Source: JACVRX01 sp035697245
GTDB lineage: Bacteria > Actinomycetota > Actinomycetes > Jiangellales > Jiangellaceae
Length of the DNA stretch: 64,000 nucleotides
NCBI GenBank assembly: GCA_035697245.1
Contig: DASSDH010000133.1
Span: 4,307 to 68,306, forward strand
Direction of reading: 5' to 3'
The position numbers and the translations under genes are program-made. Of this stretch, positions 42,495 to 51,869 are shown piece after piece (within the stretch, counting starts at the first letter, position 1; each line of letters starts with the position of its first letter). A model generated the notes under the pieces. The model was not told where the DNA came from, searched no databases, and saw nothing but the letters and a program-made list of their open reading frames with translations.

Positions 42495-43369
42495 GCCACA
42501 CCGATCTGCGGGACGTCCCGGCCGGCCACGGCAGCAGCAGCGTGAGCCAGATCCAGCAGCCGCTCGAACTCGACTGGGTCGGTGGTGTTGACGCCGAGGG
42601 TGTGCCCAACCTTGCCCGCGCCGTGGTAGTCGCTCGATCCGGTGACCACCAGGCCATGGGTGCGCGCGATCTGCCGCAGAGCGGCCCGATCCGCAAGATC
42701 GTGGTCCTCGTGGTCGACCTCGATCCCGGCCAGACCGTTCTCCGCCAGGGCGGCGATCGTCGGCGAATCGAGCACGCGTCGCGATCCGCGGCCCCACGGG
42801 TGGGCGAGCACCGTAACGCCCCCTGCATCCCGCACCAGCCGCACGGCCGCTTCGGTCGTCGGCGCGTACCTGGGGACGTAGGCCGGTCCGCCGTCGAAGA
42901 GTAGTCGGGTGAACGCCTCGGCTCGGTCGGCGACGTAACCCTTCGCCACCAGCGCGTCGGCGACGTGTGGCCGGCCTATCGACGACGCGGTGCCAGCCAC
43001 CGCCAGCACGTCCGCCACATCGACGGGCATCCCCGCCTTGGTGAGCAGCAGGGTCATCTCCGTCAACCGGTTCGCGCGGCCTCCGCGCACCCGGGCGAGC
43101 TCGTCGGCAAGTGGCGGATAGGCCGGGTCGAGCAGATAGCCGAGGACGTGGACACCAGCCCCGCGCAGCCGCGTCGAAATCTCGACACCCGGCACGACGA
43201 GCACGTTCTCGGGCCCAGCTGCGCCTCGGGCCGCCGGCCAACCGTCGACGGTGTCATGGTCGGTGAGGGCCACGACGTCCAGCGCTGCGGCACCGGCACG
43301 GCGGACCAGCTCGTCCGGGCGATCGGTGCCGTCGGAGACGTTGCTGTGAGCGTGCAGGTCGATGCGCAC
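42491..43369 (-). CDS. PHP domain metal-dependent phosphoesterase
   Basis: A 292-residue PHP-fold enzyme. The metal-binding motifs appear as 'DLHAHSNVSDG' (4-14), 'ALTDHDTVDGW', 'PGVEIS', 'VLAHPWG' and 'GSSDYHG'. This resembles the YciV/RnaAM-type phosphoesterases that act on 3',5'-bisphosphates or RNA 5' ends. It is cytosolic. It lies directly upstream of marC with a four-base overlap. Confidence 0.92.
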   Translation of the reverse strand: MRIDLHAHSNVSDGTDRPDELVRRAGAAALDVVALTDHDTVDGWPAARGAAGPENVLVVPGVEISTRLRGAGVHVLGYLLDPAYPPLADELARVRGGRANRLTEMTLLLTKAGMPVDVADVLAVAGTASSIGRPHVADALVAKGYVADRAEAFTRLLFDGGPAYVPRYAPTTEAAVRLVRDAGGVTVLAHPWGRGSRRVLDSPTIAALAENGLAGIEVDHEDHDLADRAALRQIARTHGLVVTGSSDYHGAGKVGHTLGVNTTDPVEFERLLDLAHAAAAVAGRDVPQIGVA

Positions 43370-43433
43370 GGACAGCGGCCCCCGAAGGTGGGTCGAAGAC
43401 AGACGAGAGCGATCGTAGAGCGGACCCGACGGT

Positions 43434-44063
43434 CTATGCGGTCAGCCAGGGCGGCGGCGTCCCGTACGGCAGGAGATCTGCCTCGTGGCCGAGGGTGCGC
43501 AGGTCGGCCACCGGGAGGTCCTCGATCAGCAGTATGCCGGCGCTCTGGGGGCGCAGAATCACCCACAGCCAACGCCCACTCCACTGACCGACGTAGACGG
43601 CGCGGTCGGCGGGTGAGTCGACCCACCACAGCGGCACCGGCCGGCTCTCGAACTCGAGTCGTGCGTGCGGCTCCTGCTCCACGGCGTCGCCGGGATCGCC
43701 TCCCTCCACGCCCGCGAACCGCGCACCGAGTCCCACGCCCTGCTCCTCCGCGACGAGCAACAGGTCGGCTGCGCCGCCCATCGGGTTGGGCCCGCTGACG
43801 ACGACGCCAGTCGCGTGAACTCCGGACATGTCATCACCGGCGTGGATGATTGCGCCGACGACCCATCCGCGTTGCATGGGCCACGGCAGCCAAAGCGGGA
43901 CAGCCGACCGCTCTCCCAGCTGACGCGCGAGCCGCGCGCTCGGCACCGTTACCGGATGCAGCGGAAAGACCTCGCCGTGGATCGGGCACGTCCACCTGCT
44001 CGACCACAGCCCCGGCGAGCGAAGGGCACCGCCGCACCGGGGACAGGTGGGGTCCTCCTTCAC
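43434..44063 (-). CDS. DUF6758 family protein
   Basis: A 209-residue actinobacterial protein starting with a zinc-ribbon-like 'CPRCGGALRSPGLWSSRWTC' and a nearby 'CPIHGEV'. The body has repeated hydrophobic strands and ends in 'LPYGTPPPWLTA'. It matches what I know as DUF6758, whose function is unknown. It lies between the PHP gene and the histidine kinase on the same strand. Confidence 0.82.
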   Translation of the reverse strand: MKEDPTCPRCGGALRSPGLWSSRWTCPIHGEVFPLHPVTVPSARLARQLGERSAVPLWLPWPMQRGWVVGAIIHAGDDMSGVHATGVVVSGPNPMGGAADLLLVAEEQGVGLGARFAGVEGGDPGDAVEQEPHARLEFESRPVPLWWVDSPADRAVYVGQWSGRWLWVILRPQSAGILLIEDLPVADLRTLGHEADLLPYGTPPPWLTA

Positions 44064-44096
44064 ACGGACGACGGTCCCGCGAAGATCACCAGCCCG

Positions 44097-45479
44097 TCAA
44101 CCATCGCCACGCGTGGGAGTCTCTGGCAGGCGGACAACGGCGCGCAGCCCGGGTGCGTTGTCCTCCAGCGATACCTCTCCGCCTTGGGCGCGGACGAGCT
44201 CTCGAACGATGGCCAGGCCAAGCCCGGCGCCTCCGGCGTCGCGGCTGCGGGCGTGGTCGAGACGAGTGAAGCGCTCGAATACGTGCTCGCGCTGTTCCGC
44301 TGGGATGCCGGGGCCGTCGTCGGCCACGCTGACGACGGCGCCACCTCCGGCACCGTCACGGACGTCGACGGTGACGGTGGTCGCGGCGTACCGGACGGCG
44401 TTGTCGACGAGGTTTGTCACGACCCGCTGCACGGCGTCGACGTCCGCGTGCACGATGACCTCGTCGTCTCCCTCCCGGCGTAGTGACACAGCAGCGACGG
44501 TCCGCGCGACGATCTTGTCGGCCACGTGCGCCAGATCGACTGCTTCGACCGGCGGCCGCACTGCACCGTCCTCCAACTGGGCGAGCACCAGCAAGTCGTC
44601 GACCAGTCGGGAAAGTCGCTCCACATCGGCGAGGGCATCGGTCGACACCTGGGGCCAATCAGCCTGCTGAGGATGCGCGCGGGCGACTTCCAGCTGGGTC
44701 CGGATCGCGGTCAGCGGGCTGCGCAACTCGTGTGCCGCGTCGGCCACGAAGGAGCGCTGGCGGGCGCTCGAGCGCTCGAGCCGCTCCAGCATGTCGTTCA
44801 GAGTCAATGCGAGCCGACGCACTTCGTCGTCGGCGTCTGGCACGGGTAGCCGACCTGCCTGACGTGTCGTCGTGATGTCCTCGGCCCCTCGCCGTAAGGC
44901 AGCCACTGGTCGGAGGGCGGATCCGACGAGCAGCCAGCAGACCATGGCGAACCCGCCGACCAGAAGCGGAGCACCGACGATCATCGCCGTCCGCACGACC
45001 TGCAGACTGCCCTCGACCTCGGCGACCGACATCGCGACGAGTACGGTCTGCGGTTCTTCGGCGTCCGCAGGTTCGCCGATGACGCGAAGCTCGCCGGACA
45101 GCCCGAGCCGGGAGCCGCCAATCGTACGTACGGCGCCATCTCGCACTGCCGCCACGTCGTCGGGCAACAAGATCGGAACCAGCCGATCGCCACCCGCCGA
45201 GGCAGCGACCACGCGATCGTCGGCATCGACGACCTGCACCAGCGGCGTCCCGGCTGCGACCGGGATCGGGTCCGGCAGCTGTCCGCTGTCGACCAACGCC
45301 ACGACGTCTCGGGCCCGCTGACGCGCAGTCTCGTCCAGCGCGGCGATCAACGACCGGTGCAGGGCGACCAGCAACAGCACCGTTCCGGCCAGCAAGGCCA
45401 CGGCGACCAACAGCGTCGCGACGACGGTGAGCCTCGCGCGCAGGCTCACCGCCGGCCAGCGGCGGTTCGGGTCAGCCAC
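44097..45479 (-). CDS. Sensor histidine kinase
   Basis: A 460-residue membrane kinase. Helices at about 18-41 and 164-188 flank an extracytoplasmic sensor domain of about 120 residues. HAMP follows (about 186-240), then the phospho-accepting His250 in 'DAAHELRSPL', the N box 'NLVDNAVRYA', G1 'VADDGPGIP' and G2 'GAGLGLAIV'. It overlaps the end of the response regulator gene by eight bases. Together they form a two-component pair divergent from a LolA-like protein and an ABC transporter. Confidence 0.94.
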   Translation of the reverse strand: MADPNRRWPAVSLRARLTVVATLLVAVALLAGTVLLLVALHRSLIAALDETARQRARDVVALVDSGQLPDPIPVAAGTPLVQVVDADDRVVAASAGGDRLVPILLPDDVAAVRDGAVRTIGGSRLGLSGELRVIGEPADAEEPQTVLVAMSVAEVEGSLQVVRTAMIVGAPLLVGGFAMVCWLLVGSALRPVAALRRGAEDITTTRQAGRLPVPDADDEVRRLALTLNDMLERLERSSARQRSFVADAAHELRSPLTAIRTQLEVARAHPQQADWPQVSTDALADVERLSRLVDDLLVLAQLEDGAVRPPVEAVDLAHVADKIVARTVAAVSLRREGDDEVIVHADVDAVQRVVTNLVDNAVRYAATTVTVDVRDGAGGGAVVSVADDGPGIPAEQREHVFERFTRLDHARSRDAGGAGLGLAIVRELVRAQGGEVSLEDNAPGLRAVVRLPETPTRGDG

Positions 45480-46149
45480 CGTCGCCGGCCAGGCGGTAGC
45501 CGGCGCCGCGAACGGTCTGCAGGGCCCGGCGCCCGAACGGTGCGTCGATCTTGCGGCGCAGGTACCCGACGTATACCTCGACGACGTTCGGGTCGCCGTC
45601 GTAGTGGGCGTCCCATACGTGCTCGAGGATCTCCGTCTTCGACAGCACCTGGTCCGGATGCCGCATGAACAACTCGAGCAGGGCGAACTCGCGCGGCGTC
45701 AGTGCCACCTCCTCGCCGCCGCGCCGGGCGGTGTGCCCGGCCGGGTCGAGGGACAAGTCCCCTGCTTCGTACACCGCCGGCCGGGCCGGTGGGCTGCGCC
45801 GCAGCAAGGCCCGCAGCCGAGCGACCAGGACCACGTAGGAGAAGGGCTTGGTCAGGTAGTCGTCGGCGCCGACGTCCAAACCGTCGGCCTGGTCGTATTC
45901 GCCGTCCTTGGCCGAAAGCATGAGCACCGGCACCCAGTTCTGTTCCGCGCGGAGGGCCCGGCATACGCGGTATCCGGACAGCTTGGGCAACATGACGTCG
46001 AGGACGACCACGTCGTAGCTCGTTTCCCTGGCGCGATGGAGGCCGTCCGCACCGTCATGAGCGAGGTCCACCGCGAAGCCCTCGGCTCGCAGGCCACGTT
46101 GCAGCGCCTGCGCGAGCCGGACCTCGTCCTCGACGACGAGCACCCGCAC
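45472..46149 (-). CDS. OmpR/PhoB-type response regulator
   Basis: A 225-residue regulator. The receiver domain has acidic residues in 'VVEDEVRLAQ', the phospho-acceptor Asp51 in 'VVLDVMLPKLSG' and Lys101 in 'LTKPF'. The C-terminal winged helix has 'LTPREFALLELFMRHPDQVL' and ends 'VRGAGYRLAGDGG'. The start is ambiguous: GTG at 46149 lies one base after GGAGG, while GTG at 46143 has better spacing. Upstream are an inverted repeat and a direct repeat that may be its own sites. Confidence 0.94.
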   Translation of the reverse strand: MRVLVVEDEVRLAQALQRGLRAEGFAVDLAHDGADGLHRARETSYDVVVLDVMLPKLSGYRVCRALRAEQNWVPVLMLSAKDGEYDQADGLDVGADDYLTKPFSYVVLVARLRALLRRSPPARPAVYEAGDLSLDPAGHTARRGGEEVALTPREFALLELFMRHPDQVLSKTEILEHVWDAHYDGDPNVVEVYVGYLRRKIDAPFGRRALQTVRGAGYRLAGDGG

Positions 46150-46203
46150 GCCTCCAGTCTCCCCGAGGCTGTCGGCGGCCGCGCACCGGTCCGTCGCCCT
46201 CCG

Positions 46204-46279
46204 GTGATCATGTCGAATACGCACCCGTCGAGGTGGCAACGTCGACATGATCACTCTTCTCTCAGCGTTCTCACAGCGT
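46204..46279. promoter_or_regulatory. Inverted repeat and 11-bp-spaced direct repeat in a divergent promoter region
   Basis: GTGATCATGTCGA (46204-46216) and TCGACATGATCAC (46242-46254) are a perfect 13-bp inverted repeat with 25 bases between. Just beyond it, CAGCGT occurs at 46263 and 46274, one helical turn apart, as in OmpR/PhoB binding sites. The site lies between the response regulator and the LolA-like gene. Confidence 0.5.
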
Positions 46280-46325
46280 CGATGGAACACAGTGGGAGGG
46301 CGAGGTACCTGGAAGGGGAATGACG

Positions 46326-47411
46326 ATGGCGTCCATGCTGCGGTCCCGATGGGCCATACCGATTGCGACCGTCACCGCGGTGGCAGCCGCCATCGGCGTC
46401 GCTGCGGTTGCGGGCGCATCCGCGCCGGATCTGCCGGAGAAGACAGCCGCGGAACTGCTGGTGGACGTCACGGACTCCGACCAACCGTTCTCGGGCACCG
46501 TCGTTCAGACCGCACGCCTCGGCCTGCCGGAGCTGCCGTACTCCGCGGCAGCGGTGGCCGGTCCGGTGGCTTTGCTGACCGGATCGCACACCGCCCGGAT
46601 CTGGTACTCGTCACCGGAGCTGACCCGCGTGGCCGTGATGGACGAGCTAGACGAGACCAATGTCATCCGCGACGGAGCGGAGGTCTGGGTCTGGTCGAGC
46701 AGGACGAACACCGCGCAACACGCCGTCCTACCACCGCATGAGGGCACGGGTCCCGGCACCGCAGGCGTGGGGATGAGTCCCGATGAGGCGGCCGAAGCGC
46801 TACTGGCCGCGATCGACCCGAGCACCGAGGTTGCCGTCGACGGGACTGCGGAAGTGGCCGGTCGGGCAGCCTACGAGCTCGTCGTGACGCCACGGGATGA
46901 CCGATCGTTGATCGAGAACGTCCGCCTCGCCGTCGACGGCGAAACGTCGATGCCGCTTCGGGTCGAGGTCAACTCCACCGGTGCGGACGAGCCGGCATTC
47001 GAGGTCGGCTTCACGTCGGTGACCTTCGGTGAACCGGCTGCCGACGTCTACCGCTTCAACCCCCCGCCGGGCGCGACCCTCGACGAGTTGGATCTGACGG
47101 CGATGGAAGCGCACAAGGGCGACGAGCCCCCTGGCATCAACGCCGATAACGTCCGGCCGCGACCGACCGTTGTCGGCGACGGCTGGACGGCGGTGCTCGT
47201 AGTGCCTGAGGTGACGCTGCCGGCGCCGGACGAGGACGGCGTTCTCGAGGCTCTGTTGGGCGGGGCGTCGGCCGTCAGCGGTCCCTACGGATCGGGCCGG
47301 CTACTCGAGACCGAGCTGCTGTCGGTGCTGTTGCTTGACGACGGCCGCCTGCTCGTCGGGGCCGTCGAACCGGACGTTCTCACCGAAGTCGCCGCGGGCC
47401 TGGCGTCGTGA
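46326..47411 (+). CDS. LolA/RseB-like exported protein
   Basis: A 361-residue exported protein with an N-terminal signal or anchor helix (about 9-31) and then a LolA/MucB/RseB-like beta-rich fold ('ELTRVAVMDELDETNVIRDG', 'VWVWSSRTNTAQH'). In other systems this fold binds lipids or lipoproteins. It precedes two ABC transporter genes and overlaps the first by four bases. The divergent two-component system may sense envelope damage together with it. I chose the second ATG, seven bases after AAGGGG; an ATG six bases upstream is possible. Confidence 0.85.
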   Translation: MASMLRSRWAIPIATVTAVAAAIGVAAVAGASAPDLPEKTAAELLVDVTDSDQPFSGTVVQTARLGLPELPYSAAAVAGPVALLTGSHTARIWYSSPELTRVAVMDELDETNVIRDGAEVWVWSSRTNTAQHAVLPPHEGTGPGTAGVGMSPDEAAEALLAAIDPSTEVAVDGTAEVAGRAAYELVVTPRDDRSLIENVRLAVDGETSMPLRVEVNSTGADEPAFEVGFTSVTFGEPAADVYRFNPPPGATLDELDLTAMEAHKGDEPPGINADNVRPRPTVVGDGWTAVLVVPEVTLPAPDEDGVLEALLGGASAVSGPYGSGRLLETELLSVLLLDDGRLLVGAVEPDVLTEVAAGLAS

Positions 47412-48397
47412 CCGATGTCGACACCGTTCGGCGCACAACTCCGGACGGCGGCGGTACCCAGTCGACCAGAGCCGCGGCGATCAGGACCTACGGCCTCACC
47501 AAGCGTTTCGGCCGCCAGGCCGCTGTGGACTCACTCGACCTCGAAGTGCCGATGGACACTGTCTTCGGGTTCCTCGGCCCCAACGGGTCGGGCAAGACCA
47601 CGACGATCCGGATGCTGCTCGGGCTGGTCGGCGCAACCGAAGGGACCATGGAGGTGCTCGGCCAGCCCATGCCGAAGGGAGCCGCCCTGACGCTCCCGCT
47701 GGTGGGTGCTCTGGTTGAAGGGCCTGCCTTCCATCCGTACCTGTCCGGACGCGACAACCTCTTGCGCCTTGATGCAGCGGATCGCACCGCCACTGCGTCG
47801 GGAACCCGGAGGAGGGTCGCGGACGCGCTCGACCGGGTTGGCCTCGCCGCTGCCGCGGGCAAGCGCTACCGCGCCTACTCGATGGGGATGCGGCAGCGGC
47901 TCGGTCTTGCGGCTGCGTTGCTGAAACCGCGTGAACTGCTGGTGCTGGACGAGCCGACTAACGGCCTCGATCCGCAGGGCACGCGCGAGGTGCGCGCGAT
48001 CATCCGCGACGTCGGCGCCAGCGGCACGACCGTGTTCCTGTCCTCACACCTCCTCCCTGAGGTCGAGCAGGTGTGCAGCCACGTCGGCGTGATGAGCCAC
48101 GGGCGGCTGGTGTTCTCCGGATCCCTTGGCGAGTTACGGGCGGCTTCCGCCAGCCGGGTGCGGGTCGACACCCCAGAACCCGCCGCTGCGGCCGATGTGC
48201 TTCGCCGTGCCGGGACGGGCGAGCCCGAGATCCTCGGCCACGGCGTCGTGGCCGACCTGGGAGCGACCGCCAGCGAAGACCTCACCGAGGCCCTGGTCAA
48301 GGCAGGCGTCCCCGTCCGTCAGATCGCCGTGGAGAAGCCGGACCTAGAGGAGATGTTCGTGGGGCTCACCGGAGAGGGCTTCGATGTCGACGAGTGA
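47408..48397 (+). CDS. ABC transporter ATP-binding protein
   Basis: A 329-residue ATPase. Walker A 'GPNGSGKT' (57-64), the Q-loop region, signature 'YSMGMRQRLGLA', Walker B 'LLVLDEPTNGLDP' and the switch His in 'SSHLLPEVEQ' are all present. The C-terminal extension is typical of CcmA/BcrA-type exporters of peptides or lipids. The start overlaps the LolA-like stop (GTGA), and the end overlaps the permease start by 14 bases. Confidence 0.95.
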   Translation: MTDVDTVRRTTPDGGGTQSTRAAAIRTYGLTKRFGRQAAVDSLDLEVPMDTVFGFLGPNGSGKTTTIRMLLGLVGATEGTMEVLGQPMPKGAALTLPLVGALVEGPAFHPYLSGRDNLLRLDAADRTATASGTRRRVADALDRVGLAAAAGKRYRAYSMGMRQRLGLAAALLKPRELLVLDEPTNGLDPQGTREVRAIIRDVGASGTTVFLSSHLLPEVEQVCSHVGVMSHGRLVFSGSLGELRAASASRVRVDTPEPAAAADVLRRAGTGEPEILGHGVVADLGATASEDLTEALVKAGVPVRQIAVEKPDLEEMFVGLTGEGFDVDE

Positions 48398-49256
48398 CCT
48401 GGCCCTGCCCCTGCCTGCGTCGGCCTCCGCACGTCCGGCGCGACGGATCAGCACGCGGCTGCTGCGCTCGGAGTTGCGGCTGGTGTTCCGCCGTCGGCGC
48501 AACCTGGCGATGTTGGCCGTGCTGTCGACCGGACCAATCCTGTTGGGCTTGGCCATCAACGCAGCCGGGCCTTCGCCGGGCGAAGGTCCACCGTTCTTCG
48601 CGCAGGTCACCCAGAACGGGTTGTTCCTCGGCCTGGCGTCGGTGCTGGTGGCGCTTCCCCTGTTCCTGCCGCTGGCGGTGTCGGTGGTCTCCGGTGAAGC
48701 CGTCGCTGGTGAGGCCAGTACCGGCACGCTCCGAAACATCCTGGTCGTCCCCGCCGGCCGAACGCGGCTGCTCCTGGTCAAGTACGTCGGAGTCGTCGCG
48801 TTCGCGCTGGCCTGCGCGACGACCGTCGTCGGGGTCGGCATCCTGACCGGCCTCATTTTGTTCCCAGGCGGCGACGTGGTGCTGCTGTCCGGCACTACCG
48901 TCAGCTTCGGTGAGGCGTTGTCCCGAGCGGCGTTGTTCACCGTGTACATCGCGGCGATGCTTGCGACCGTCGGCGCAATCGGACTCTTTTTCTCCACGCT
49001 GACCGAAGTGCCGATGGGTGCCATGGCGGCCACGGCGACGCTGACAGTGATCGCCCAGATTGTCGACACGATTCCTCAGGTCCAGGTGATCCACGAGTAC
49101 CTCTACACGCACTGGTGGCTCGCGGTCGGCGATCTCATGCGTGACCCGATGGCCTTCGACGACGTCAGCACCGGTCTGCTCACGCAGGCGGTCTACCTCG
49201 CCGTGTTCGGCACTCTCGCCTGGGCGCGCTTCACCACCAAGGACGTCACGTCCTGA
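48384..49256 (+). CDS. ABC-2 type transporter permease
   Basis: A 290-residue permease with six predicted membrane helices after a cytosolic N-terminus. It contains the ABC-2 pattern 'GEAVAGEASTGTLRNILVVP' after the second helix. It pairs with the preceding ATPase as an exporter, probably of a peptide or lipid, in an operon with the LolA-like protein. It converges with the decarboxylase gene, with two bases between their ends. Confidence 0.93.
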   Translation: MSTSDLALPLPASASARPARRISTRLLRSELRLVFRRRRNLAMLAVLSTGPILLGLAINAAGPSPGEGPPFFAQVTQNGLFLGLASVLVALPLFLPLAVSVVSGEAVAGEASTGTLRNILVVPAGRTRLLLVKYVGVVAFALACATTVVGVGILTGLILFPGGDVVLLSGTTVSFGEALSRAALFTVYIAAMLATVGAIGLFFSTLTEVPMGAMAATATLTVIAQIVDTIPQVQVIHEYLYTHWWLAVGDLMRDPMAFDDVSTGLLTQAVYLAVFGTLAWARFTTKDVTS

Positions 49257-49258
49257 CC

Positions 49259-50638
49259 TCAGGCAAGGCGGTCGAGGATTTCCCTCACCAGGTCCATGGT
49301 CGTGTGCGGGTGCAGGAACGCGAACCGTCCGATGGTCTCGCCCTCCCAGGCCGATGGCGGGATGAAAGCCACCTGGTCGGCAAGCAGCTGGTCGGCCCAC
49401 GCCATGTAGTCGGCGGTGTTCCAGCCCTTTCGCCGGAAGAGGATTACGCCGAGATCGGGTTCGCGGATCAGTTCGAGGTTGGGCCGGGACCGGATCTCGT
49501 CGGCGGTCTCGCGAGCCAACCGGATCGCGGTCTCGATCGCCTCTGTGTACGCCGCCACGCCGTTTACAGCCAGCGAGAACCACAACGGCATCCCACGTGC
49601 GCGCCTGGTCAAGTGGTAGGCATAATCGGTCGGGTTCCACTCGGTCGGCTTGTCGTGGATGACGTCGAGGTAGGACGCGTCCTGGGTGTGCACCGAGCGC
49701 GCGAGCGACGGATCGCGGTAGAGCAGAGCCGCACAGTCGAACGGCGCGAACAACCACTTGTGCGGGTCGAGGACGAACGAGTCGGCGTGCTCGATGCCGT
49801 CGTACTTGTGCCGGACGCTGGGGGCGAACAGCCCGGCGCCGCCGTAGGCGCCGTCAACGTGGAACCACAAACCGTGATCCCGTGCGACCGCGGCCGCCCC
49901 GGCGAGATCATCGACGATCCCCGCGTTCGTCGTGCCTGACGTCGCGACGACCGCGGCGAGCGACGAGGGATCTCCGTCGTCCTCGATGGCTTTCCGGAGC
50001 GCTTCACCGGTCAGCCGATGATCATCGGTTTCAACGGTCAGCGCGTCCATCTCGACGATACGCAGTGTGTTGACGATCGAGGAGTGGGCGTCAGACCCGA
50101 CGGCCACGCGCCACCGTTGTGTGCCGCCGGGACTGTTCCTGCTCTTGGCCATCTCCCGCGCAACGACGAGCGCCGACAGGTTGCCAGCGGACCCACCGGA
50201 GACGAAGCATCCACCCGCCGAATCGGGCAGCCCCGCCCGGTCCGCGATCAGCCTGAGCACCTGGTTCTCGGCATGAATCGCGCCTGCGGCTTCCAGCCAG
50301 GAGATGCCCTGAATCGAGGCGCACGAGATGAGCATGTCGAACAGCAGCGACGCCTTGGTGGGCGCGGCCGGGATGAAGCCTAGGAACCGTGGGCTGTCTG
50401 CAGAGATCACCGCGGGAGCGAGCATCGAGGTGTAGACGCCGAGGACCTGGTCCGGATTGGTGCCGTTCTCGGAGAGCAAGCCCTCGGTGACGGCATCGAG
50501 GGCGGCTGGGTCGCGTGACCCCTCGTCCAGCGGTACCGGGTCCAGCCGCAGCCGGTTTTCGGCGTAGGCGAGGACGGAGCGGATCATCTGCTCGGTCGTA
50601 GCGTCCACGCTGTGCATGGGCGGCACCGTAGAGCCCAT
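49259..50638 (-). CDS. Group II PLP-dependent amino acid decarboxylase
   Basis: A 459-residue enzyme of the DOPA/tyrosine/glutamate decarboxylase family. The cofactor Lys294 is in 'DPHKWLF', with 'FHVDGAYGG' (259-267) and 'ATSGTTNAG' (232-240) upstream. The substrate is uncertain; aromatic or other amino acids are possible. The amine product could feed the copper amine oxidase in this cluster. The start is the ATG at 50638, with another ATG seven codons later. It is divergent from the agmatinase-like gene. Confidence 0.9.
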   Translation of the reverse strand: MGSTVPPMHSVDATTEQMIRSVLAYAENRLRLDPVPLDEGSRDPAALDAVTEGLLSENGTNPDQVLGVYTSMLAPAVISADSPRFLGFIPAAPTKASLLFDMLISCASIQGISWLEAAGAIHAENQVLRLIADRAGLPDSAGGCFVSGGSAGNLSALVVAREMAKSRNSPGGTQRWRVAVGSDAHSSIVNTLRIVEMDALTVETDDHRLTGEALRKAIEDDGDPSSLAAVVATSGTTNAGIVDDLAGAAAVARDHGLWFHVDGAYGGAGLFAPSVRHKYDGIEHADSFVLDPHKWLFAPFDCAALLYRDPSLARSVHTQDASYLDVIHDKPTEWNPTDYAYHLTRRARGMPLWFSLAVNGVAAYTEAIETAIRLARETADEIRSRPNLELIREPDLGVILFRRKGWNTADYMAWADQLLADQVAFIPPSAWEGETIGRFAFLHPHTTMDLVREILDRLA

Positions 50639-50736
50639 CGCAGGTCATGACAACAGGCCACGCGGTCCCGCTCCCCCACCCCGGCTGTCCATCGTGCACA
50701 TCCGCTGTGCTGCGGCGAAAGTGGCACAGTACGACC

Positions 50737-51750
50737 ATGGCGCGGTACGGCGGAATGTACGGACCGGATGTGACGTATCTCGGTGTCGAGCGTTGCGATC
50801 TCGAGGACGCGACCGGATTGCGCGACGCCGACGTTGTGGTGATCGGCGCGCCTTACGACGCAGGCACGTCCTACCGTCCGGGAGCCCGGTTCGGCCCACA
50901 GGCGATCAGGATTACCGATTACCTGCCGCACGACGCCTCCCGCCCCCACCTCGCCCTGCGGGTCGATCCGTTGAAGGACCTGACCGTTGTCGACGCCGGC
51001 GACGTCGAGATGCCTGGCGTAGAAGCGCGGCAGCCGCTGGATCAGCTCGAGACCGCCGTGCAGCGCGTCGCCGATGCCGGGGCAATCCCGGTGATCCTGG
51101 GCGGCGACCACACGATTACGTGGCCGGACATGACAGGTGTCGCCCGCGCCTTGGGATGGGGGCGGATCTCGCTGATCCATTTCGACGCCCACGCGGACAC
51201 CGGAGATTTCCAGTTCGGGTCCCTCATCGGGCACGGCCTGCCGATGCGGCGGCTGATCGAGTCCGGCGCGTGCCGCGGAGATCGGTTCCTGCAGCTGGGG
51301 CTACGCGGGTACTGGCCGGAGCCCGAGACTCTCGACTGGATGGCCGAACAGCGCATGCGCTCGTTCGAGATGCACGAGATCGTCAAGCGCGGCCTTGGGG
51401 CCTGCCTGGAAGAGGCGTTCGCGATCGCGACCGACGACTGCGACGGGGTTTTCGTGTCGGTGGACATCGACGTCACCGACCCCGGATCGGCGCCCGGCAC
51501 CGGCACCCCCGAGCCGGGCGGGTTCTCCCCACGTGAGCTGCTCGACACCGTTCGGCGTATAGCCGTGGAGCTGCCGGTGGTCGGTATGGACGTGGTCGAG
51601 GTGTCCCCGCCGTTCGACACATCGGATGTGACGGCATTCCTGGCCAACCGGGTGGTGCTGGAGATGCTGTCCGGCATCGCATTTCGACGACAGGGTGGGA
51701 GTTGGAACGACATCCCGCCGACCCTTCTCCACGGGCGGGCGACGTCCTAG
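50737..51750 (+). CDS. Agmatinase-like ureohydrolase
   Basis: A 337-residue binuclear manganese enzyme of the arginase family. Ligands are visible: His125 in 'GGDHT', Asp150, His152 and Asp154 in 'FDAHADT', and two Asp in 'SVDIDVTDPG'. The segment 'APGTGTPEPGGF' is typical of agmatinases and guanidinobutyrases rather than arginases. It should release urea from a guanidino compound. The cluster favours agmatine or guanidinobutyrate. The ATG has no Shine-Dalgarno sequence and may be leaderless. Confidence 0.9.
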   Translation: MARYGGMYGPDVTYLGVERCDLEDATGLRDADVVVIGAPYDAGTSYRPGARFGPQAIRITDYLPHDASRPHLALRVDPLKDLTVVDAGDVEMPGVEARQPLDQLETAVQRVADAGAIPVILGGDHTITWPDMTGVARALGWGRISLIHFDAHADTGDFQFGSLIGHGLPMRRLIESGACRGDRFLQLGLRGYWPEPETLDWMAEQRMRSFEMHEIVKRGLGACLEEAFAIATDDCDGVFVSVDIDVTDPGSAPGTGTPEPGGFSPRELLDTVRRIAVELPVVGMDVVEVSPPFDTSDVTAFLANRVVLEMLSGIAFRRQGGSWNDIPPTLLHGRATS

Positions 51751-51869
51751 GGTGATCACAAGAGCGGCTGCGACTCTGCGAGGTCCTCACGGAGATCGAG
51801 GCGCACGACCCGCACCACCAGATCGAGGCTGATCTTCAGGACAAGGGCCTCTCGCACAACGCGGTCGGC

